Assembly: GCF_021531055.1 (NCBI RefSeq) | Contig: NZ_JADYTL010000005.1 | Coordinates: forward strand, 124,001 to 188,000 | DNA from: Collinsella tanakaei | GTDB taxonomy: Bacteria; Actinomycetota; Coriobacteriia; Coriobacteriales; Coriobacteriaceae | Direction: 5' to 3' | Length of the DNA: 64,000 nucleotides | Shown here: one piece after another, positions 19,440 through 28,900 of the stretch | How positions within the stretch are numbered: position 1 is the stretch's first letter | Layout: every line of letters begins with the position of its first letter | Position numbers and translations under genes: made by a program | Notes under the pieces: generated by a model | The model's database searches: none | Seen by the model: the letters and a program-made list of their open reading frames with translations, nothing else | Told to the model about the DNA's origin: nothing

Positions 19440-20457
19440 GGGCTTCGACCGCCTTTCCGATCAGATGGCGCCATGTGTCGACCAGGCGTTTCGGGGAGAG
19501 CGGGGCGACGATGATGTCATGGTGGGCGAGGGCGAACGCGGCGGCGGCCTGCAGGTCCCGCGCCTTGACGGTCCAGCGCCAGCAGGAATCCGCATTCGAA
19601 TAGTCGAGGTCGCCACGGCCGTGCGTCAGGGCCTCCGCCTCGTCGTGCGTGCAGTCGCCGCGAAGCGCGAAGCTCACGGGTGTCGCCATGCCGGCAGCCA
19701 GGTCGAAGGGCAGGAACAGGTAGCTTTTGATATCGAACCACGGCGGGACGGCGTAATGGCCGGTCGGTCGCCACGCGCGCACGATCCGGTCGTCGCGGAA
19801 CGTGCGAACACCTCCGCTCTGCTCGTCGAGGCCGACGAAATACGTATGGCCTCCCTGCATGAACATGCCCCATACCTCCAGCGTGCGGGTGCTTTCGCGC
19901 CCTTTTGCGTCGAGATAGGTGAAGCGGATCTTGCGTTTGAGCACAAAGGCGCTCCATAGGGCTTCGGCCCCACGTCGCTCGCTCGCGTCTCCCGGCGTGC
20001 TCGGCTCGTCGGCGTCGGCGATCGGGTCGATCAGACGATGCAGCTTACGACGGATGCCGAGCAGGCCCTGGCGAAAGGGGATCTCGTCGCGGGCGAGGCA
20101 TTCGTCGACGGCGCAGAGCAGGGCCTCCGCGTCGGCTCTGGTGATGGACCCCGCCGCAGCATAGGTGGTTTCGGCATCGATGGCCCACGAACTCTCCTCG
20201 TTGAGCTGGGAACCCGCTTCACGGACCTCGATGACGTGTATGCCGCGCTCCGCGAGCTTTTCGCGGTCGCGCTTGAACTTCTTGAGATCGGATGCCCGGT
20301 TCGCGGAGCCGTATCCCAAGTCGGAATCGGAGACGATCTGTTCGGTCGTCAGGGGCGTTGCCGAAGAATTGAGGATAAACAGAAGGTTGAGGATACGTCG
20401 CGCGGTGTCACGGGCGGGCGCCTCGTCGCGCGCTGTGTCGGGGTTGCGGGAATCCAT
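19432..20457 (-). CDS. WYL-domain transcriptional regulator (PafB-like)
   Basis: 341 residues. The N-terminal helix-turn-helix (ILNLLFILNSSATPLTTEQIV...RASDLKKFKRDREKLAERGIHV) is followed by a WYL domain with KIRFTYLDAKGRESTRTLEVWGMFMQGGHTYFVGLDE and a C-terminal WCX-like part. The ATG at 20455-20457 has GGAAGGA upstream. It overlaps the next WYL gene by 8 bp, as pafB and pafC do. It is divergent from the large M28-like gene, with a 349-bp intergenic region between them. Confidence 0.8.
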   Translation of the reverse strand: MDSRNPDTARDEAPARDTARRILNLLFILNSSATPLTTEQIVSDSDLGYGSANRASDLKKFKRDREKLAERGIHVIEVREAGSQLNEESSWAIDAETTYAAAGSITRADAEALLCAVDECLARDEIPFRQGLLGIRRKLHRLIDPIADADEPSTPGDASERRGAEALWSAFVLKRKIRFTYLDAKGRESTRTLEVWGMFMQGGHTYFVGLDEQSGGVRTFRDDRIVRAWRPTGHYAVPPWFDIKSYLFLPFDLAAGMATPVSFALRGDCTHDEAEALTHGRGDLDYSNADSCWRWTVKARDLQAAAAFALAHHDIIVAPLSPKRLVDTWRHLIGKAVEAHA

Positions 20458-20806
20458 ATGCGTGTCCTTCCGGGTGCATCGACAGCCCATGTCTGCATGG
20501 TGACCATTGTACCCAAGCGTTCCGTGCCTTCGCGAGGTTCGGCTGCCGGCTGCATGGTGTTCCCATGTGGCTCGATCGAACCGGGCTCACGTCCTCTTGG
20601 GCGACGTTGACCTGCGAGAAGGCTTTGAAACATGCCATATAGACACAGGGGTGACGCCGCGCCTCGCTGCCGAACGGGTGGCTTTTGTCGGTAAGAGGGA
20701 TGAAAAGTCGCAGGTACCATCCGTTCAGGGTATACTTTCGACTACGTACGGACGCTGTGCGCGAGCATGGCGCCCGCATATTCGGACAATACGATGTGGA
20801 GCCACC
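20458..20806. other. Divergent intergenic region, pafB-like / M28-like
   Basis: No convincing gene is seen. A TATACT at about 20740-20745 is a plausible -10 box for the rightward gene. A TTGTCGGTA at about 20687 resembles half of the PafBC-associated promoter element but lacks the matching TANNNT. Confidence 0.4.
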
Positions 20807-23800
20807 ATGGCGAATACCCAAAAGTACCTGAACCACCTTCTGCAGACCGTCGGCATCACTCCGGCGTGCAGCGAAGAGGAACGCGAAGCGGCCGACGAGA
20901 TCGCCCGTATCTTCTCGAACCATGGGTTCGACCCTGAGATCCAGGAGTTCACCTCCTCCGCCTCCCCGAAGACGATGCGCGCCATCCTGTGCTGCGTCAT
21001 GTTCGTTGCAGCGATTCTCATGGGTATCGGCGGCTTGATCGGTGTCGTGGGCACGATCCTCGTGGTTGCGAGTGGCATCCTGTTCGTGCTCGAGCGCTTC
21101 GGTCGCATTTCCTTCCCGCAGGTCGGTGCCGGTGGTCTTTCGCAGAACGTGATCGCCTACCACAAGGCGTCCGGCCCGCTCGCCTCGCCGCGCAACCGTC
21201 CGGTTGTCGTGATCGCCCACTATGATTCGCCGCGTGGCGACATTCTGGCGTCCGGCCCGCTTGCCGCCTATCGACCGCTGCTCGTCAAGCTGCTGCCGTT
21301 CACCATGGCGGCTCCGGTGATCATCGCGGTCGTGAGGCTTTTGCCCCTGCCCGAGCCCGCAAAAATCGCCTTGTGGGTCGCGGCCATCGTCGTGTCGCTG
21401 ATTCCGCTGCTCAACGGCGTTGCGCTCATTCTCAATCGCTTCGCGCTGCCGTATACCTCCGGTTCGGTGTGCAATAAGTCCTCCGTCGCCGCCATGCTCG
21501 GCGTCATGGATGCCGTGTCGCCGTTCGCCGGACGCGACGAGTTCCCCGGCGACCTTCCGTTTGACGAGTACATGGAAGAGCAACGCAGCATGTACGCCGT
21601 CGACGAATACGACGAGGGCGTAGTGCCGCCCATCCCGACCGGCGAGCATGTCGAGGACGAATATGCTGCCGAAGACGAGACCCTCATCGAGCAGCCGATC
21701 GAGCAGCTTTCCCAGGAATCCGCAGGATATGAGGATGAATTCGACGACGAGCCCACGGACGCGTTCGAGTCCGACTACGACGAGATTCCGCTCGAGGGCG
21801 ATACCGTTGTGATGCCGGCGATCGACACCGCCGGCCGCATCGAGGTCGAGTCGGCTGCCGACGCCGCCGTCTCGGACGACGAAGCGCCCGTCGTCAACGT
21901 GGAGCCTGCTGCCGACGAGCCCGAGCCTGAGGAGTCCGGCCTTCCCATCAATGATGCCGGGTGCATTCGTTTTGGTGTCGACACCCTGCGCTCCTTGGGT
22001 ATGGTGGCGTCGAGCTGTGCGATCGAGTACGAGGAGGGGGCGCTTCCCGCCGTGGCTCCGATCGCCGACAAGGTTGTCTTTGAGCCCGCCGTCGAACAGG
22101 TTCCCGCTGAGCCTGTTCGCTCGGTGGTCGATGTTCCGTCGCCGGAGAAGCCGGTTCAGGAAGCGCCGCGTGCCGAGCGCCCGATTGAAACCCCGGTGGC
22201 GCCGGTCGTCGTGCCTCCGGTTGCGCCCGAGGTCATCCCCATCGTGACCGCGCCTGCCGATCAGATGGATGACGAGGCGGAGGTTTCCCAGCATGAGGAG
22301 GAGCCGATCGACGAGGTTGCGGTGACAGCGGACGAGACCGTCGCTTTCGCTGCCCAGATCGATGACGTGTTCGCTGATCAGGATGATTCCGACGTCGATA
22401 TCGTCGATCCCTTCGCCGATGTGCCCGACATGGAGCGAGAGCCCATCGACGATCAGATCGACTGGGCGTACCACGAGGATGCCGAGGTCGAGGAGGATGT
22501 CGAGCTTGAGGAGCTCGACGATATCGAGGATGTCGACGGTGCCATCGAGGCCGAATTCGAGCTGCTCGATGACGACCAGCTCGCCGATGAGGCCGGATAC
22601 GACCTCGAAGGCGGTTTCGTGTCGGATGAGGACGCCATGGAGCCTGTGGACGAGGGTGCCATTGCGGACGATGAGGTCGAGGTGCTCGGTACCCCTGATG
22701 CGATGGAGGGTGTCGTCGAGGATATCGATGTGTTCGAGTCCGAATCCGATGCCGTCGAGGTCGAGCCCGAGGAAACCGAAGATGGCCAGGGCGAAGCCGA
22801 ATCCGTTGATGACGAGACTGCCTTTGAAGACGATGCATACATCGATGATGAGGTTTCCGATGCGGTCGAGGGCTTCGTCGAGGGTGATGAGGAGTTCGAG
22901 GTCGAGCAGGATGAGGGCGTCGATGCCGTCGAGTTTGACGGCGATGCGGTCGAGGATGATGATTTCTACGAGGGTGCTACCCAGCAATTCCAACCGATAG
23001 CCGACGAGGAGCTCGGCGAGCGCATCGAAACCGAGACGCTCGTGTACGACCAGCTTGAGTCCGATGGGCTCGAATCTCCCGAGACCGAAGATGTCAACGA
23101 GGCTTACGACGAGGCCGAATACGTTGATGAGACCGAGCTTACCGACGAGGCCGAGGAGGAGTTCGAGGTCGAGCCCGATATCATGGAGGCCCTCTACGAG
23201 GTCATCGATGATGAGGAGCCGACTGAGACCGACGATGAGGGTGAGCTCATCGAGGGTGAGGACGTCCAGCTCGACACGATGACCGGGTTCGTCGCCCCCG
23301 AGGAAGAGCTTGCCGCCGAGGATTCCGCCGATGCTGAACCTACCGAGGATGAGGTGGGTGATGTCGACGCCGCAGAGGATGAACCCGTTGACGAGCAGAC
23401 GGTCGTCGATGAGGATGAGTTCGTCGACGAGCCGGTCATCGATGGCGATGAAACCGTCGGCGACCTCGAACCCGAGGCGGTGCTTGATTCCGAGCGGGAT
23501 GAGCCCGAGCATGATGAGATCGATCGGAGCGTTCCGCTTGGAGGTGCCACGCAGACGTTCGACGTCTCCACGCTTATCCAGGGCACGCAGCCGTTCGTGG
23601 AGCAGCCGCTCGATGCGACGCTGCCGCGCACTCAGGAGACGGTCGACAGCCTGATGGATCAGATTTCCACCGAGCCTGCAGCTCGTCCGCGGCGTTCGCT
23701 CAACATCCCCGACATCTCGTCGACATCGCCCTATATCCCGAGGACGGTTCCCCCGAACGTTCCCGAGATCGACCCGGCGCCGCGTACCATCGCGTCGGCG

Positions 23801-24709
23801 GTCCAGCAACAGAAGTCCGGTTCCATCGCGAATCGCTCGACCCTGTTCGACCTGCCCGATCCTTCTGCGTCGGCATCCGATCCCCTTGCGAATGTGGGGG
23901 CGACGGGCGGCATGCGCATGACTTCCGGTTCGACATCGCAGTTCACGGTCATCGGACCGAACGATGTCGTGCCGCCTTCGGCCCCGGCACCCGGAACCTT
24001 CGAGACCATCTCCGCTCCGGCGCCCCAGCCCAAAAAGAAGAAGCGCGGCTTGGGTGGATTGTTCGGTCGGAAGAAGAAACGCGAGGAGTCGAGCATGAGC
24101 GATTGGCTCGGTGTCGATGAGGATTTCGATGCCAAGCGCTCCGGTCGCGATATCGGATCGTGGGACAACTTCGAGGGTGACGATGGCTGGAAGGGCGGTG
24201 CTACCGGCGATGCGTCGCTGACCGAGGCCGAGCTCCGCGAGGCCATCACCTCCATGGGCGATGATGAATTGCTCGGTCATGATATCTGGTTCGTTGCCAC
24301 GGGTTCCTCCGAGCACGCTAACGCCGGTGCCCGTGCGTTCCTCGAGTCCCATCGCGACAAGCTTCGCGGCGTCTTCCTCATCAACCTCGAGTGCGTCGGT
24401 TCCGGCATGCTCTCCATGTTGGCCACCGAGGGCGAGCGTCGTGTCCTCAAGGGCGACAAGCGCATCATGGGTCTCGTGTCCCGCGTCTCGTCCGACTTCC
24501 ATCACGAGATCGCCTCGGTCGACATGCCCTTCGTCGACACCGATGCGCACGCCGCGATGGAGATGAGCCTCCGCGCGCTGACCATCGCCGGCGTCGACGG
24601 CGTGAACTTCGCGTGCTCTCACGGTGCGGAGGATATCCCGGTCAATATCGACGCCGCAAACGTCGAGCTTACCGCTGAGGTGGTGACCGAGGTCATCCGC
24701 CGTTCGTAA
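20807..24709 (+). CDS. M28-like membrane peptidase split by a very long acidic insertion
   Basis: 1300 residues. Residues 1-240 hold the first half of an M28 zinc-peptidase fold with two hydrophobic clusters (about 60-85 and 155-210). The metal motif is VVVIAHYDSPRGD near 136; the position of the bridging DNxSG motif reads CNKSS near 220. Residues about 245-1135 are an acidic, low-complexity stretch dominated by Glu/Asp, with one basic patch (KKKKRGLGGLFGRKKKRE near 1075). The fold resumes with FVATGSSEHANAGARAF, INLECVGSG and a final SHGAEDIP His. Missing ligands make catalysis uncertain. Start chosen from TGGAG 6 bases upstream; upstream open codons are ignored. Confidence 0.75.
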   Translation: MANTQKYLNHLLQTVGITPACSEEEREAADEIARIFSNHGFDPEIQEFTSSASPKTMRAILCCVMFVAAILMGIGGLIGVVGTILVVASGILFVLERFGRISFPQVGAGGLSQNVIAYHKASGPLASPRNRPVVVIAHYDSPRGDILASGPLAAYRPLLVKLLPFTMAAPVIIAVVRLLPLPEPAKIALWVAAIVVSLIPLLNGVALILNRFALPYTSGSVCNKSSVAAMLGVMDAVSPFAGRDEFPGDLPFDEYMEEQRSMYAVDEYDEGVVPPIPTGEHVEDEYAAEDETLIEQPIEQLSQESAGYEDEFDDEPTDAFESDYDEIPLEGDTVVMPAIDTAGRIEVESAADAAVSDDEAPVVNVEPAADEPEPEESGLPINDAGCIRFGVDTLRSLGMVASSCAIEYEEGALPAVAPIADKVVFEPAVEQVPAEPVRSVVDVPSPEKPVQEAPRAERPIETPVAPVVVPPVAPEVIPIVTAPADQMDDEAEVSQHEEEPIDEVAVTADETVAFAAQIDDVFADQDDSDVDIVDPFADVPDMEREPIDDQIDWAYHEDAEVEEDVELEELDDIEDVDGAIEAEFELLDDDQLADEAGYDLEGGFVSDEDAMEPVDEGAIADDEVEVLGTPDAMEGVVEDIDVFESESDAVEVEPEETEDGQGEAESVDDETAFEDDAYIDDEVSDAVEGFVEGDEEFEVEQDEGVDAVEFDGDAVEDDDFYEGATQQFQPIADEELGERIETETLVYDQLESDGLESPETEDVNEAYDEAEYVDETELTDEAEEEFEVEPDIMEALYEVIDDEEPTETDDEGELIEGEDVQLDTMTGFVAPEEELAAEDSADAEPTEDEVGDVDAAEDEPVDEQTVVDEDEFVDEPVIDGDETVGDLEPEAVLDSERDEPEHDEIDRSVPLGGATQTFDVSTLIQGTQPFVEQPLDATLPRTQETVDSLMDQISTEPAARPRRSLNIPDISSTSPYIPRTVPPNVPEIDPAPRTIASAVQQQKSGSIANRSTLFDLPDPSASASDPLANVGATGGMRMTSGSTSQFTVIGPNDVVPPSAPAPGTFETISAPAPQPKKKKRGLGGLFGRKKKREESSMSDWLGVDEDFDAKRSGRDIGSWDNFEGDDGWKGGATGDASLTEAELREAITSMGDDELLGHDIWFVATGSSEHANAGARAFLESHRDKLRGVFLINLECVGSGMLSMLATEGERRVLKGDKRIMGLVSRVSSDFHHEIASVDMPFVDTDAHAAMEMSLRALTIAGVDGVNFACSHGAEDIPVNIDAANVELTAEVVTEVIRRS

Positions 24710-24734
24710 GACGTCGGTCGTATAGTTCGAAACC

Positions 24735-24768
24735 ATGGCCCCCGATGACGGCTGTCGTCGGGGGCCAT
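24735..24768 (+). terminator. Hairpin after the M28-like gene
   Basis: An 11-bp stem (ATGGCCCCCGA 24735-24745 / TCGGGGGCCAT 24758-24768) lies 26 bp after the stop. The T tail is poor, so it may be a terminator or an RNA-stabilising hairpin. The rest of 24710-24925 holds no gene. Confidence 0.55.
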
Positions 24769-24925
24769 GTTCGTATCGACGCATTCCGAAAGTCTTGCCG
24801 GTCTGCAGTTTGCGCTCTTGGGCATCTATCGTGAAGTCGGTGCAATGTGCGTTGCGTCGTGATACCCTGAACGTGGTAATAGCTGCGGGAACGTGAGGCA
24901 GTCTTTGCTTCACCAAGGAGGGAAC

Positions 24926-25210
24926 GTGTTCTCGTTCATCAAGCGTCATTGGATCGTCTATCTCGTCGGCGCAGTCGTGGCGCTTGCGCTCGGGTTCGCA
25001 CTTGCCTATGCGGTCGGTGTCGCCGGATCCACGCCGGAGGCGGTTCGTGTCGAGCGGAACGAGGCGGAGCAGACCCAGGACGTTGCGGCCATCGAGGAAG
25101 AGCTCGAGAATCTTGGGGATTCCCAGGACTCCGATAACGACGATTCGGGTGACAAGGATGCGTCGAGCACCGACGACGCCACCGATCAGGAGGATGTTCA
25201 GGAGGACTGA
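24926..25210 (+). CDS. Small single-pass membrane protein with acidic tail, unknown function
   Basis: 94 residues from a GTG preceded by AAGGAGGG. One transmembrane helix (WIVYLVGAVVALALGFALAYAVG, about residues 10-32) is followed by an extracytoplasmic or cytoplasmic tail that becomes almost purely Asp/Glu/Ser (DSDNDDSGDKDASSTDDATDQED in part). The acidic character echoes the insertion of the peptidase gene upstream. Its 3' end overlaps the convergent sortase gene by 13 bp. No family recognised. Confidence 0.7.
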   Translation: MFSFIKRHWIVYLVGAVVALALGFALAYAVGVAGSTPEAVRVERNEAEQTQDVAAIEEELENLGDSQDSDNDDSGDKDASSTDDATDQEDVQED

Positions 25211-25956
25211 TCCTTATCGACCTCGATGAAGACCACGAGAGTTCTCCATCCCATACCCGCATAGGGCCCCGTGCAGGTGACGAGCGTCATCGCTGAGCTT
25301 GCTGAATCGATGAGCTCGACCGAATCCGGCGCCAGAGCGTTTGCCTGCGCTTTCAGGCCGCCGAGCCATCGGCGAAGGTCCGTTTGTCCTTGGAAGGAAA
25401 ACGACTGGATGGGTTGAAACGAGGCGTCGACGCGCATCGCGAATAACGGTAGGAACCGTGTGTTCACGCGTGAGGGTCGTTTCCACGTCGCCGATCCCAA
25501 CCGATCGAACGTTTCCTGTCGGTAGGCATCCGCAAGCTCGCCGAACATCCGGTCGGTACCGACGATGTGATGGCCGTAGATCATCAGATGGAGTCCGTCC
25601 GGCGACGATCGTGTGTCGAGATAGGGGCATCCTCCTTCGCTTGCGTCACCCCAGAAATCATGGGTGAGGTACCATGTGCGCGGCTTGTCACGCGGGACTT
25701 GGACGACCGGATACGATATGTCCGTCCCCTCGACCTCAAGCCAGCCGATCGCGTCGTCGTTTACATCGGTAAGCGATGGCGTGTCCGATGTCCCTTCGGG
25801 GGAATCCCGATCGACGCTATGCGTCAGACCGAGATTCCGGTAGGAGAGTTCGGCCATGTCTGCTCGTCCGAACCTCACCGCGAGCGCCGAGACGAACAGA
25901 AGGGCGAAAAACCAGCTGGTAACGAGAAGTTTGGGGCGGTAGTGATGGGCGCTCAT
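25198..25956 (-). CDS. Class B sortase
   Basis: 252-residue membrane transpeptidase. An N-terminal membrane anchor (LLVTSWFFALLFVSALAVRFG) is followed by the sortase beta-barrel: IGWLEVEGTDISYPVVQ, catalytic His in MIYGHH (about 128), catalytic Cys in LVTCTGP (about 227) and the active-site Arg in GMGWRTLVVF (about 236). The extended region before the Cys and the spacing fit class B rather than class A or C. The ATG at 25954-25956 starts one base after the stop of the adhesin gene, so both are surely co-transcribed; the adhesin is its probable substrate. Confidence 0.92.
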   Translation of the reverse strand: MSAHHYRPKLLVTSWFFALLFVSALAVRFGRADMAELSYRNLGLTHSVDRDSPEGTSDTPSLTDVNDDAIGWLEVEGTDISYPVVQVPRDKPRTWYLTHDFWGDASEGGCPYLDTRSSPDGLHLMIYGHHIVGTDRMFGELADAYRQETFDRLGSATWKRPSRVNTRFLPLFAMRVDASFQPIQSFSFQGQTDLRRWLGGLKAQANALAPDSVELIDSASSAMTLVTCTGPYAGMGWRTLVVFIEVDKDQSS

Positions 25957-25957
25957 A

Positions 25958-28900
25958 TCAGCGTATGGTCCGAATTGCACCGCGCGTGATGCCGACGACC
26001 GCGACGATCAGCCCCACGACGAGCCCGGCGCTGCCCAAGGCGACGATTCCGGTCTGGTCGAGAAAGCGAATGGTCGTGCGCGGAACCTGGACGACCTCGT
26101 CCTCATCATGGTCTTCGAGGTCATCGCCCCCTCCGTTTCGATACAGATCGAGCGATGCGCGGTTGATCAGCTCGGTGCCGTCGCGATGCGCATCCGTCAC
26201 GCGCATATGGAGGATGGCGGGGGCGCGGAAGGCGTTGGCACCGTCTTCGGTCGCGAACGCTTCGTCGCGGTAGATAAGAGGCGGCTCGTGTACATCGTCG
26301 TGTTCATCCTTGAGATCATCTCGTTCCCAAAGGTCGTTACGCGTGGAGAATCCGGCCTCCACGCGACCGTATTCGAATCGAATCGCGGTGACGACTTCAT
26401 CTTCCGCAAGGTCGAGTTCGTCGACGGACAGTTTCGTCGCCTGTTCGGTCGGTATGTCGGCGCGCCACAGATGCCAGCCGGTGTAATTCAGGGCGCGCCC
26501 ATCGCTTCCGAGTGTGGAGACGGTGCTCTCATCGGAGAGCCACGGATTCTCGTGGCCGTCATAGATCGTGGCATTGGCGCTTGAGTCCTCGATGCGGTCG
26601 GATGATGACGATGTGCGATACCAGACGTTCATGAGCCCGTCGAAGTCGCCATGAGCCTGCGGCGTGGTGATGCCGGTAAGCTCGACGAGCCCCTTGTCCG
26701 CGCCATCGATCTCGTCGGTCATCGTGAATTCATCAACCCAGGTCGTGCTCGTGTTGCGCATATCGATGAGGTAGGAGAAGCGACCTTTGTCGGACCGGGT
26801 GACCTCGGCACGGTTGCTACCGTCGCCGTTTTCCTCGGTGTCACTCGCCACGGGGTCGGCGATCTCCTGTCGTTTGTCGACGTCTCCTGTGATGCGGATC
26901 GGTTCATCGTACATGACGACCGGTTGCACCTCACCCGTTTCCTCCACGGTGAACTCGATTTCGGTCGCTTTGTCGTGCGTACGCGGCTCGAAGGTCTCGA
27001 CGAGCCGGTAGGTTCCCGGCGCAAGGAAGGTGATGAGATGCGGGGACGATTCGGATACCCAGCTGTCGACGGTGTCGCCATCCGCATCGAGGACCGTCAG
27101 ATGCGCTCCTTCGAGTTCCTCCTCATCGGTGATATCGCGTTTGGATACCTCGATTTTCGTGAAATCGTCCTCCATCTCGATCGTCGCAGTCGGGGAGCCG
27201 TCTATGGTTCCCTGCTCTGAGACCGAGAACTCGATCAGATCGCTGTTGATAAGGTACCCGGCGGGGGCGGCTATCTCGATCATCCGATAGGTGCCGGCAA
27301 CCAGATGATCGATGGCGATGACTCCGTCCTCACCCGTTTCGAGTATCTGCGGTTCCTGGCCTTCTTGCAGCTCCGGTGGCGCTCCCGGTGCGATCTGGGA
27401 GCCCCCGGCCTCCTGATCGACGCGCCAGAGAGCGAACTGCGCTCCCGAGACGGCATGTCCTTCGATACCCAGTGCCGATTTGTGCAATTCGATTCGGTTC
27501 GGAGCGTTCGTGGCTTCGAGCTCGGTAGAGACCACCGCCGTATCCTTATCTTGCCATGTGAGCGTGAACTCGATCGGCGTGGCGTCGAGAACATGGCCTT
27601 CGGGGGCTTTCGTCTCGATGAAGGCGTAGGACGTCTCATCGCATCCGAGTGGAAGCCCCTCGATGCTGGCGATTCCGTCCTCGTCGGTCACCGCGTGCCC
27701 GATGACCGTGCCGGCGAGCACCTCGACCGCACCGCTCGGACCTACGATATCCTGTCGCGCGATGATGTCATACTCCGCCCCGGAGAGACGCTTTCCATCG
27801 TCCGCGCACGTCTTGACAAGCGATGCCGATCCTGTGGCACGGATGTCGTCCACCTCGACAACCACCACGGGCGTATCCGTCGTTTCGTCGATGGTAAAGA
27901 CCGTCTCTTCACCGTTGACGAGGTAGGGGGCGGGGCACTCGATCTCCCGTATCCGATATGTTCCTGCCCGCAGCAGTTCGGGCAGCGTGACTGCACCCGA
28001 TTCGTCGGTGGTGAACACTGCGGTGTCGACATGGTTCGGATACCAGGCGTCCTGTGATATCGCCTTGCCGCTCTCATCGAGGATCTCGAACGAGAAGCCG
28101 GCCAACGGCACGCGCTCACCGGTGCCTGCGTCATGTTTTACGATTTGGAGGCGCGTGGCGATGACTTGGTTGTCCACGATATAGCGAAGGGCCGCCCCAT
28201 CGATGAGCTGCGAGGCGGATATGCTCCACTCGTCGAGGGGCTCGAAGCCCTCGGGAGTCGTTTGCGGATTCTCCCTCACCGTGTAACCCTCGCGATCATA
28301 GGGAAGGGCGCCATGTGACGCTTCCGGTCGATCACCGGAGCCGAACCATTCGCCCTCGGTGGAAGCGTATCCATCGTCTCCAGTGGTGATCGATCCGACG
28401 ACGTCGCCGGTCGTATTCGAGATGATCTCGAATACGACGCCGACCGCGGGCGTCTGGTGTCCCGAGCCGTCATCGCTCCTGTCATCGAGGAACTTGGCTA
28501 TCTCCACATCGCAGGCTATGGGTACCTCGAGGAAGTCGGCTTCGGGGGCAAGGGTGATACTGGCCTTACCGTCGAGGTCGTCCGCCGTGACGGAGTAGCT
28601 ATGCACGGTCTCGTCGAGCAAGTATCCTTCCGGTGCCTTGGTTTCAACGACGCGGATGTCACCGAGGGGGATGTTCTCGAAGGTCAGCATGCCCTGCTCG
28701 TCTGTCGTTCCCGTGAGTTCGAACCCCGCTGTGGCATCCGATACGAGATGAAACTCGGCGCCGGCGAGCGATGCGCCGGTCTGCGCGGCGCCGCGCGTCG
28801 CCGCATCCCGTTTGGATACGACGAGCTTGAAGGTACCCGGGCTATCGGAAAGTTCCACCCTCGACGGTTCGGTGCCCGTCGAGAATTCAACCTTCTTCTC

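Noticed and set aside
20687-20710. PafBC-type promoter element near TTGTCGGTA
   Set aside because: The first half fits but the expected TANNNT at the right spacing is missing.
20408-24949. 1513-codon open frame antisense to the M28-like gene
   Set aside because: It is open because the sense strand is packed with GAN Glu/Asp codons. Its product is low complexity with no motif, start signal or domain, and the sense frame has clear M28 motifs at both ends.
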